Source: Dermatophilaceae bacterium (GTDB taxonomy: Bacteria; Actinomycetota; Actinomycetes; Actinomycetales; Dermatophilaceae). From it: DNA of 11,921 nucleotides. The position numbers and the translations under genes were made by a program. The notes below the pieces were generated by a model. It ran no database searches. It was given only the letters and a program-made list of their open reading frames with translations, and was not told the origin of the DNA. Positions 6,863-11,921 of the stretch are shown in pieces. Where the stretch lies: NCBI GenBank assembly GCA_013361975.1, contig JABFXB010000152.1:1-11921 (forward strand). The letters run 5' to 3'. Position 1 is the first letter of the stretch; every line of letters starts with the position of its first letter.

Positions 6863-7780
6863 TCAGCGGTTGCTCGTCTGGGCGGCCTTGTGCCGGCGGA
6901 AGATCCCGCCGCGCGGCCGCGGCTCGTCGGCATCGCGGCCGATGGGCGGCAGGGCGTCGGGGTCGCCGTCGAGGTCATCACCGTCGCCGTATGCCGTCGG
7001 GTCGGCGTCGTCGTAGCCGTCGGCGAGGTCGGGGGTGGCGCCGAGCGGCCGGGGCGCCTCGCCCGGGTCGTCGTCGAGCCGCACGCGCGGGATGGAGCCG
7101 GTCGTGTAGTCGCCGGCCTCCATGTCGCTGACCAGCACGCCGCGGTCGAGCCGGATGACGCGCTTGCGCATGGCGTTGACGGTGACCGTGTCGTGGGTGG
7201 CCATCACGACCGTCGTGCCCGTGCGGTTGATGCGGTCGAGCAGCTGCACGATGCCGAGGCTCGTGTCGGGGTCGAGGTTGCCGGTGGGCTCGTCGGCGAG
7301 CAGGACCGGGGGCCGGTTGACGAAGGCGCGGGCGATCGCCACGCGCTGCTGCTCGCCGCCCGACAGCTGGTGCGGGAGGCGCTTCTCCATGCCGGCGAGG
7401 CCGACGAGCTCGAGGGTCTCGGGCACCGTCTGCCGGATGCGCGCGCGGCTGCTGCCGAGCACCTGCAGGGCGTACGCGACGTTCTGGAAGACGGTCTTGT
7501 TGGGCAGCAGGCGGAAGTCCTGGAAGACGCAGCCGATCTCGCGGCGCAGGGCCGGGACCTTGCGCTCGGGCAGGCGGTCGAGCTCGCGACCGGCGACGAG
7601 GATGCGGCCGCGCGTGGCGTCCTGCTCCTTCATGACGAGCTGCATCAGGGTCGACTTGCCCGAGCCGGACGTGCCGACGACGAAGGCGAACTCGCCACGC
7701 GGGATCTCGAGGCTGACGTCGTCGAGCGCAGGACGGGTCGTGCGTGGGTAGGTCTTCGTCACGTTCTCGAAGAGGATCAT
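6863..7780 (-). CDS. ftsE: Cell division ATP-binding protein FtsE with long acidic C-terminal extension
   Basis: 305 residues from ATG 7780 (MILFENVTKTYP, the standard FtsE beginning). The frame is open further up to 7846, but those 22 residues are unlike FtsE. All ATPase motifs are intact: Walker A GTSGSGKST (36-44), Q-loop Q87 in FQDFRLLPNKTVFQNVA, signature LSGGEQQ (139-145), Walker B LLADEP (160-165) and switch H196. FtsE binds ATP on the cytoplasmic side and drives FtsX. The ATPase core ends near residue 222; about 80 more residues follow, rich in Asp, Pro and Gly (for example DDADPTAYGDGDDLDGDPD at 257-275) and ending in a basic patch (FRRHKAA, 294-300). Actinobacterial FtsE proteins such as that of Mycobacterium end near residue 229, so this tail is an extra. 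It stays in frame up to its stop and does not look like a frameshift product. ftsX follows after 24 bases. Confidence 0.96.
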   Translation of the reverse strand: MILFENVTKTYPRTTRPALDDVSLEIPRGEFAFVVGTSGSGKSTLMQLVMKEQDATRGRILVAGRELDRLPERKVPALRREIGCVFQDFRLLPNKTVFQNVAYALQVLGSSRARIRQTVPETLELVGLAGMEKRLPHQLSGGEQQRVAIARAFVNRPPVLLADEPTGNLDPDTSLGIVQLLDRINRTGTTVVMATHDTVTVNAMRKRVIRLDRGVLVSDMEAGDYTTGSIPRVRLDDDPGEAPRPLGATPDLADGYDDADPTAYGDGDDLDGDPDALPPIGRDADEPRPRGGIFRRHKAAQTSNR

Positions 7781-8049
7781 GCGTCGGGCCTCGACTCGTA
7801 CTGGACTGCAGCGGGACAGCGGCTGGGCGGCCACCCCGCGGCACACGTCGTCGACGGCATACGGGGCGGGAGCGCAGGACCGCCTCCGAGGCTACGGGCC
7901 GCGGTGGCGAAACCCGTGGAGAACCGGCGCCCCCGGCGTGGCGGCCGGACGCTTCCCGGCGGTCAGCAGACGAGGGTGGTGTGGAGCCGACGGCGCGACC
8001 CTGGGAGCAAACCAGCGACTCCCGCCCGCCGAAAGGAGACTCCGGGCTG
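7781..8049. other. Gap between prfB and ftsE with no recognised gene
   Basis: 269 bases. I see no convincing reading frame, RNA or strong terminator. On the minus strand a TAGCCT hexamer near 7890-7895 fits a TANNNT -10 element, but no matching -35 box stands out, so a promoter for ftsEX here is possible but unproven. Confidence 0.4.
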
Positions 8050-9162
8050 TCAGCCCTGCCGGCGGTTCTCGCCGATCTGCCAGCGGATGCCGGCCTCGAT
8101 GAAGCCGTCGATGTCGCCGTCGAAGACCGCCGCCGGGTTGCCCGTCTCGAACTCGGTGCGGAGGTCCTTGACCATCTGGTACGGGTTGAGCACGTAGGAG
8201 CGCATCTGGTCGCCCCAGCTCGCCTTGACGTCGCCGGCCATCTCCTTCTTGACCGCGGCCTCCTCGGCCTTTCGCTGCAGGAGCAGTCGGGACTGGAGCA
8301 CTCGCAGCGCCGCCGCACGGTTCTGGATCTGGCTCTTCTCGTTCTGCATCGAGACGACGATGCCGGTCGGCAGGTGGGTCATGCGCACGGCCGAGTCGGT
8401 CGTGTTGACGCTCTGGCCGCCCGGACCGCTCGAGCGGAAGACGTCGATCTTGAGCTCGTTCTCGGGGATCTCGATGGAGTCGTCGCTCTCGATGAGCGGG
8501 ATCACCTCGACCGCGGCGAAGCTCGTCTGCCGGCGGCCCTGGTTGTCGAACGGGCTGATGCGCACGAGGCGGTGGGTGCCGCCCTCGACCGAGAGGTGGC
8601 CGAACGCGTACGGGACGTTGACCTCGAAGGTCGCGGACTTGAGGCCGGCCTCCTCGGCGTACGAGGTGTCCATGACCTTCGTCGGGTAGCCGTGGCGCTC
8701 GGCCCAGCGCAGGTACATCCGCATGAGCATCTCGGCGAAGTCGGCGGCGTCGACGCCACCGGCGCCGGCACGGATCGTCACGACCGCCTCGCGCTCGTCG
8801 TACTCGCCCGAGAGGAGGGTGCGCACCTCGAGCTCGCCGACGTCCTTGCGCAGGGAGTCGAGCTCGCGCTCCGCCTCGTCGAGCGTCGCCTGGTCGCCCT
8901 CCTCCTGGCCCATCTCGACGAGCGTCTCGAGGTCCTCGATGCGGGCGTCCATGTTGACGACACGGTCGCGCTCGGAGTTGGCACGGCTCAGGGCGCTGGT
9001 CACCTGCTGGGCCTGCTCGGGGTCGTCCCACAGGTCGGGGGCGGAGGCCTGCTTCTCGAGGTCGGCGATGGTCACGCCGAGGGCGTCGAGGTCGGTGACC
9101 CCGCGCACGGAATCCATCGTCGCGCGCAGGTCCTTGATCTCTTGCGTGAAGTCAACAGCCAC
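8050..9162 (-). CDS. prfB: Peptide chain release factor 2 (RF2)
   Basis: 370 residues from GTG 9162 (VAVDFTQEIKDLRATMDSV). The frame is open further upstream but that sequence is unlike RF2. RF2 ends translation at UGA and UAA. The stop-codon reading tripeptide SPF is at 203-205 (VRISPFDNQGRRQTSF), and the catalytic GGQ at 248-250 (SSGPGGQSVNTTDSAVR) reaches the peptidyl transferase centre. The N-terminal coiled-coil domain (about 1-110) and the C-terminal stretch ending WQIGENRRQG are complete, and length matches the family. Unlike many bacterial prfB genes, the reading frame is continuous: there is no early in-frame TGA needing a +1 frameshift, so the usual autoregulation is absent. The ribosome site before the GTG is weak. 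The gene heads the minus-strand run leading into ftsEX, 269 bases away. Confidence 0.97.
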   Translation of the reverse strand: MAVDFTQEIKDLRATMDSVRGVTDLDALGVTIADLEKQASAPDLWDDPEQAQQVTSALSRANSERDRVVNMDARIEDLETLVEMGQEEGDQATLDEAERELDSLRKDVGELEVRTLLSGEYDEREAVVTIRAGAGGVDAADFAEMLMRMYLRWAERHGYPTKVMDTSYAEEAGLKSATFEVNVPYAFGHLSVEGGTHRLVRISPFDNQGRRQTSFAAVEVIPLIESDDSIEIPENELKIDVFRSSGPGGQSVNTTDSAVRMTHLPTGIVVSMQNEKSQIQNRAAALRVLQSRLLLQRKAEEAAVKKEMAGDVKASWGDQMRSYVLNPYQMVKDLRTEFETGNPAAVFDGDIDGFIEAGIRWQIGENRRQG

Positions 9163-9188
9163 GATCGAACAGCCTACGGCAGCACGGG

Positions 9189-9199
9189 GCACGTCGTGC
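9189..9199. promoter_or_regulatory. 11-base palindrome upstream of prfB
   Basis: GCACG and CGTGC flank a central T, 27 bases upstream of the prfB GTG. This is the position of an operator or 5'-leader element, but no regulator can be named from it and GC-rich sequence yields such palindromes by chance. Confidence 0.3.
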
Positions 9200-9221
9200 A
9201 CGCGCGCGGGCGGCGGCCCCC

Positions 9222-9238
9222 GTGGTGACCAGCACCAC
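9222..9238. promoter_or_regulatory. Hairpin/dyad GTGGTG-ACCAG-CACCAC
   Basis: A perfect six-base-pair inverted repeat with a five-base spacer in the prfB/hydrolase intergenic region, flanked by GC-rich arms (CGGGC ... GCCCG) that could extend the structure with bulges. It may be an operator for either divergent gene. Confidence 0.3.
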
Positions 9239-9349
9239 AGCCCGCCGGGGACGTTGGCCCTGACGGGTGGGGTTCGGGCACAGCGAGACTCGGATGGGAA
9301 CGGCTGAGCGTCCGACGTCCCCGCGCACGAACCGTTCACGACGGGCGCA

Positions 9350-9356
9350 GAGGAGG
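9350..9356 (+). promoter_or_regulatory. Strong ribosome binding site of the hydrolase pseudogene
   Basis: GAGGAGG stands eight bases before ATG 9365. It marks the ancestral start of the hydrolase and shows that the present frame change just after this ATG is a lesion, not a misplaced start. Confidence 0.75.
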
Positions 9357-9364
9357 TGGGCGTC

Positions 9365-10208
9365 ATGACGGCGGGGCCGGTCACCTGGGGCCGCCCACCG
9401 TCAACGCCGACGGCTCCGTCACCCGCACCCTCGAGGTGGTGACGGGGGTGGCGCCGAAGCCGGGCGCGGGCGCTGCGGTGGAGCGCGCGTACTTCATCGC
9501 CGACCCCGCGAAGGAGCTCGGCCTCACCCTCCGCGAGGTCACCGTCGCCGGTATGCCGGCCTGGTGGGTCGCCGCGGACGCCGAGGCCGACGGGGGTGGC
9601 GGCACCGCCGCCGGCACCGCGGCCGTCTTCGTGCACGGCCAGAACGGGACGCGTCTCGACGGCCTCCGCTTCGCCCAGACCGCGCACCGTGCCGGCCTGC
9701 CCGTGCTCGTCATCAGCTGCCGCAACGACGCCGGGGCGCCGGCCGACCCCTCGGGCCGACTGCAGTACGGCGCGACCGAGTGGCGCGACCTCGACGCTGC
9801 CGTCGCGTGGGTGCAGGCGCACGGCGCCACGCGCGTCGTGCTCGCCGGCCAGTCGATGGGAGGCGCCGTCGTCGCCGCCTTCCTCGAGCAGTCCGCCCGT
9901 CGTTCGGCCGTGTCGCGCATGGTCCTCGACTGCCCCGTGCTCTCCCTGGACCAGGTCGTCGCGTGGGGTGCGCGCGAGGCGCTGCCCGGCGGTCTCGCGG
10001 TGCCCGGGACGCTGCTCTGGTCGTGCCGGCCCTCGTGACGCAGGGGTCCGCGGACCCGACCGTGCCGCCGTCCGTCCCGCGACAGCTGCGCGACGCCCGG
10101 CCCGACCTCGTCACCGTCGTCGAGTTCCCCAGGGCGATGCACGCGGAGTCGTGGAACGCGGACAGGGGCCGGTGGGAGGACGCCGTGCTGACGTTCCTCA
10201 AAGCGTGA
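9365..10208 (+). pseudogene. Alpha/beta hydrolase gene, disrupted by an N-terminal frameshift and an internal out-of-frame deletion
   Basis: The coding signal changes frame twice. From ATG 9365 the frame reads MTAGPVT and soon hits a stop (TGA 9440-9442). The hydrolase continues in another frame from about 9388 (GPPTVNADGSVTRTLEV...), as if one base were lost near 9385. That frame carries a typical serine-hydrolase core: oxyanion-side HGQNGT, then GQSMG with the nucleophile serine codon at 9853-9855. It ends at TGA 10036-10038. From about 10020 a third frame carries the C-terminus, VPALVTQGSADPTVPP with the acidic residue at 10053, then AMHAESWN with the catalytic histidine at 10140, ending FLKA at 10208. 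Serine to acid is only about 67 residues, roughly 30 fewer than usual, so a segment before the last strands seems deleted. Separately, a shortened protein from GTG 9436 could be made, but it would lack the acid and histidine. Sequencing error could explain one lesion, less easily both. Confidence 0.75.
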
Positions 10209-10225
10209 GCCGACCTGACCCACCG

Positions 10226-10238
10226 GGCGCCGGGCGCC
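10226..10238. terminator. Small hairpin between convergent genes
   Basis: GGCGC, a CGG loop and GCGCC form a five-base-pair GC stem in the 79-base gap between the hydrolase stop and the protease stop. Its position suits a two-way terminator, but there is no T-run on either side. Confidence 0.25.
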
Positions 10239-10287
10239 TACCTGACGGCGCTGACCGCGTCACGCACTGACGGCGTACGACCCCGGG

Positions 10288-10824
10288 CTACTGGTAGTTG
10301 GCGCCCATCCACCTCAGGTCGTCCTTGGTCGGGCTCGACAGGGTCGACGACGAGCTGGTGTAGGCGAACATCGCGCTCTTGCTCGAGCTCGAGTGGGGCA
10401 GCCCGCCGCAGTGGCCGAGCTCGTGGATGGCCAGCTGCTGGCCGCCCTTGAGCGTCGCCCACGAGGGAGACAGGTGGACGACGCACGACGTGATGATGCC
10501 GCCGCTGCTCGACGGGCTCGCGTCGCCGACCGCCCCGAAGATCGAGGAGTCCGCCGCCACGACGGTGATGTTCGCCTGGGCGGGGTCGCTCGTCGTGACG
10601 ACGTTCCACCCCGACGTGCGCCACTCGCTCACCGCCTCGGCGATGCGGAACCAGTTGCCGCCTCCGGTCGAGTCGTAGACCACCGCCTGGGTGGCCCACC
10701 GGCCGAGGTATGCCGCCGTGGCCGCCGAGGGGGCGGGCTTCGCGGCCTGCGAGGGGGCGGCCGCGCCGAGGGCGATGCCCGCTGCTCCGGCTGTCGCGAG
10801 TGCGACGAGGACGATCCGCTTCAT
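10288..10824 (-). CDS. Small secreted metzincin-type zinc metalloprotease (matrixin-like)
   Basis: 178 residues, ATG start with AGGAGC ribosome site. A signal peptide covers about residues 1-28 (MKRIVLVALATAGAAGIALG, then APSQA as cleavage site). The mature part, about 150 residues, carries the full metzincin zinc motif HELGHCGGLPH (134-144: three histidine ligands and the catalytic glutamate E135), followed by a Met-turn candidate SAMFAY with M152. This is the signature of M10/matrixin-like endopeptidases; snapalysins (M7) differ by an Asp as third ligand. No propeptide with a cysteine switch is present. C114 and C139, the only cysteines, could form a disulfide close to the active site. The gene is convergent with the hydrolase pseudogene and has its own upstream region with possible promoter elements. 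The substrate is unknown. Confidence is high for a zinc protease and moderate for the exact family. Confidence 0.85.
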   Translation of the reverse strand: MKRIVLVALATAGAAGIALGAAAPSQAAKPAPSAATAAYLGRWATQAVVYDSTGGGNWFRIAEAVSEWRTSGWNVVTTSDPAQANITVVAADSSIFGAVGDASPSSSGGIITSCVVHLSPSWATLKGGQQLAIHELGHCGGLPHSSSSKSAMFAYTSSSSTLSSPTKDDLRWMGANYQ

Positions 10825-10883
10825 GTACGTGCTCCTGCTCGTGGAGGCCGCGTGCGCCGAGAGGATTGACGCTGTTTGCCCAA

Positions 10884-10931
10884 ATTATCGACTTCGTCCG
10901 AGCCTGAGGCATTTTTGACGATCTCTTGACC
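10884..10931 (-). promoter_or_regulatory. Candidate promoter with phased GTCAA direct repeats upstream of the protease gene
   Basis: On the minus strand GGTCAA and CGTCAA occur 11 bases apart (10931-10926 and 10920-10915), followed about 25 bases on by GATAAT (10889-10884), a good -10 match in an unusually AT-rich stretch. No normal -35 box lies at the right distance; the second repeat approaches that position. This is the arrangement of promoters switched on by OmpR/PhoB-type response regulators, inferred only. A third CGTCAA lies downstream of the -10 (10871-10866). Confidence 0.4.
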
Positions 10932-10973
10932 ATTCAGGTTCTTCCGACGGACCCGGCGGCCTGAGAAGGACGA

Positions 10974-11005
10974 CGAAGGCCCACCCCGCCGGGGGTGGGC
11001 CTTCG
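10974..11005 (-). terminator. Strong rho-independent terminator of the lamin-tail gene
   Basis: A perfect 14-base-pair stem (arms 10974-10987 and 10992-11005, beginning CGAAGGCCC) with a GCCG loop. It lies 17 bases after the lamin-tail stop codon and is followed on the minus strand by the T/C-rich TCGTCCTTCTC. It separates this gene from the protease gene downstream. Confidence 0.85.
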
Positions 11006-11022
11006 CGCGTGGCCGTGTGTCG

Positions 11023-11481
11023 TCAGCAGTACTTGGCGCTGCCGGAGCTGCCCCACGAGCAGGTGTCGACCGTCGTGCCCGCGGCGGTCCTGAGGTATGC
11101 CGTGTCGCCGGAGTTGTTCCAGACGTACCACGTGTAGTTGTAGTAGCGGTTCGTCGCCGTGGCCGTGCCGCGGCCGGTGTGGATCGTCACGGTGGCGCCG
11201 GCCTTGAGCGTGAAAGCCGGGAACTTGAACGTGTAGCCCGTCTTGTCGCGCAGCGTCCAGCCGGTGATCGAGCGGTTCGTCCGCGTCGTGTTCTTGAGGA
11301 CGACGTACTCCGCGTTGAGGCTCGTGTTGCTGCCGGTGTCGGACCCTGGCGAGTTGTACTGGACCTTGTAGATCATGATCGCCGGCAGGGCCTGGGCGGA
11401 GCTCGCTGCGGCGATGGGGGCTGCCACGGCGAGGCCGAGGCCGGTGGCCGCCACGACGGCCTTCTTGACGTACGCGTGCAT
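11023..11481 (-). CDS. Secreted lamin-tail-domain (LTD) protein
   Basis: 152 residues from ATG 11481. The frame is open further upstream but only this ATG has a ribosome site (GAAGGAAG) and starts a signal peptide (MHAYVKKAVVAATGLGLAVA, cleavage near AQA, about residue 31). The mature protein is essentially one lamin-tail immunoglobulin-like beta domain: IMIYKVQYNSPGSD (35-48), LNAEYVVLKNTTRTNRSITGW (56-76), the TLRDKTGYTFKFP strand pair, LKAGATVTIHTGRGT (92-106), and the end WNNSGDTAYLRTAAGTTVDTCSW (121-143). Such domains occur alone or as modules in many bacterial secreted proteins and are thought to mediate binding at the cell surface; no enzymatic site is visible. C141 and the last residue, C152, are the only cysteines and may pair. 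It is transcribed alone, with a strong terminator behind it. Confidence 0.88.
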   Translation of the reverse strand: MHAYVKKAVVAATGLGLAVAAPIAAASSAQALPAIMIYKVQYNSPGSDTGSNTSLNAEYVVLKNTTRTNRSITGWTLRDKTGYTFKFPAFTLKAGATVTIHTGRGTATATNRYYNYTWYVWNNSGDTAYLRTAAGTTVDTCSWGSSGSAKYC

Positions 11482-11525
11482 CTGCTTCCTTCGTCCGTGC
11501 GGCTCGGCGGCCGCGTCACATGCCA

Positions 11526-11552
11526 GTGGCGCCGCCCAGCGGACGGCGCCAC
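11526..11552 (-). other. Stable 9-base-pair hairpin in the leader of the lamin-tail gene
   Basis: GTGGCGCCG (11526-11534) and CGGCGCCAC (11544-11552) are perfect inverted repeats around a nine-base loop, 44 bases upstream of the start codon. It may be a 5'-leader structure or a weak terminator of the gene to the right. There is no T-run after it. Confidence 0.5.
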
Positions 11553-11642
11553 GGTTCCCTGTCTGACGCACCGCACCGGCCGGCCTTGGACGTGCTGGGA
11601 CGGCGCGGGCGTCGAGACGGAGGCTACGGCCAGACCCGCCGC

Positions 11643-11674
11643 ACTGCGGCCGTTTTGCGAGAACTGCCCGTTTT
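11643..11674 (-). repeat. Imperfect direct repeat ACTGC-(GG)-CCGTTTT upstream of the lamin-tail gene
   Basis: ACTGCGGCCGTTTT at 11643-11656 and ACTGCCCGTTTT at 11663-11674 on the plus strand; on the minus strand they read AAAACGG...GCAGT. The AAAACGG halves are 18 bases apart. A TANNNT hexamer (TAGCCT, 11621-11626 on the minus strand) follows downstream, so the repeats are placed like an activator site. The regulator is unknown. Confidence 0.4.
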
Positions 11675-11687
11675 CCGCCGCCTGCGT

Positions 11688-11921
11688 TCAGCCCAGCGGG
11701 GCGCGGGCGCGCGAGGTCACGATGATCGTCACGCTGCCGCCGAGGGACTCGAGGACCCACCCGCTCATGGGCAGGGTGGCCGTGCCCCGGAGAGTCACCA
11801 CCGCCGTGGCCCCGTCAGAGGTCCCGGTGTCGGGCACCACGGCCCACGAGGTGATGCCGGGTGGCAGGGGCGTGCGGGCGAGGTGGTCGCGCGCCGCTGA
11901 CGCCACCGACTCGTCGGTGAC
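11688..11921 (-). CDS. 3' end of a gene running off the window, possibly a TadE/TadG-like pilus-associated protein
   Basis: The frame is open from the window edge (11921) to TGA at 11688-11690 and encodes the last 77 residues. It shows a short helix-like start (VTDESVASAARDHLARTPLP), then alternating hydrophobic beta-like segments (GITSWAVVP, GATAVVTLRGTATLPMSG, GGSVTIIVTSRARAPLG). A helix with AR.. followed by VTVxxxGTA-type strands and a short polar end is what the C-termini of TadE/TadG-like pseudopilin proteins of actinobacterial Tad/Flp pilus clusters often look like. This is a resemblance only; the diagnostic N-terminal membrane helix lies outside. The gene is clearly coding by base composition, but its identity is unsure. 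Confidence 0.45.
   Translation of the reverse strand, partial: VTDESVASAARDHLARTPLPPGITSWAVVPDTGTSDGATAVVTLRGTATLPMSGWVLESLGGSVTIIVTSRARAPLG

Larger units (their letters stand above)
9163..9364. other. Divergent intergenic region between prfB and the hydrolase pseudogene
   Basis: 202 bases that should hold promoters for both prfB (minus) and the hydrolase (plus). I could not assign -35/-10 pairs with confidence. It contains two dyads, GCACG-T-CGTGC at 9189-9199 and GTGGTG-ACCAG-CACCAC at 9222-9238, listed separately. Confidence 0.5.

Noticed and set aside
7850..8049. A riboswitch or small RNA in the prfB-ftsE gap
   Set aside because: Only three- to four-base stems could be formed by eye, with no match to a known leader RNA; not enough to call.
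6062..8197. A very long open frame on the plus strand across ftsX, ftsE and beyond
   Set aside because: It is the mirror image of minus-strand genes with strong family motifs. Its Arg/Ala/Val/Asp-rich, motif-free translation is typical of antisense frames in GC-rich DNA.
9163..9822. Extended N-terminus for prfB on the minus strand
   Set aside because: The upstream frame runs through the antisense of the hydrolase and lacks RF2 similarity; RF2 similarity begins at the GTG 9162.
10209..11022. Possible toxin-antitoxin or defence pair formed by the small protease and lamin-tail genes
   Set aside because: Both products have signal peptides and known secreted-protein folds, the genes are separated by a strong terminator, and no antitoxin-like partner is present.

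Overview
The window looks like a stretch of chromosome from a very GC-rich actinobacterium. Codon third positions are almost all G or C, GTG starts are common, and the order prfB-ftsE-ftsX-(peptidase)-smpB is typical of actinobacteria. The set of neighbours (a PE-Pol NHEJ protein, a DUF2207 membrane protein, a lamin-tail secreted protein, a possible Tad-type pilus protein) fits Micrococcales, perhaps Intrasporangiaceae. That placement is an inference from gene content, not a database match.

Left block (4-9162, all minus strand, so read from right to left): prfB (release factor 2, no programmed frameshift), a 269-base gap, ftsE, ftsX, a secreted coiled-coil M23 endopeptidase, smpB, a DUF2207 membrane protein, and a LigD-like protein with phosphoesterase and polymerase domains but no ligase. 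The core is the divisome module: FtsE and FtsX form an ABC-type transmembrane switch, and the adjacent M23 protein has the layout of an FtsEX-controlled peptidoglycan hydrolase (signal sequence, long coiled coil with a PcsB/RipC-like segment, catalytic LytM domain). prfB and smpB link the block to translation termination and ribosome rescue.

Right block (9163-11921): a plus-strand alpha/beta hydrolase gene that appears broken by two lesions, then three minus-strand genes for exported or envelope proteins. These are a very small metzincin-type zinc protease, a lamin-tail-domain protein with a strong terminator, and the 3' end of a gene that may encode a TadE/TadG-like pilus protein running off the window. 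The two complete secreted-protein genes are separated by a terminator and have their own upstream regions, with short repeats that could be operators.

No gene-free stretch exceeds 300 bases. The longest gaps are 7781-8049, 9163-9364, 11482-11687 and 10825-11022, and each is described below. I found no tRNA, rRNA, tmRNA, insertion sequence, CRISPR array, attachment site or replication origin. Most of the window is ordinary core genome. The parts most worth a second look are the FtsEX-M23 module, the decayed hydrolase, the substituted motif in the polymerase domain, and the phased repeats upstream of the two small secreted-protein genes.
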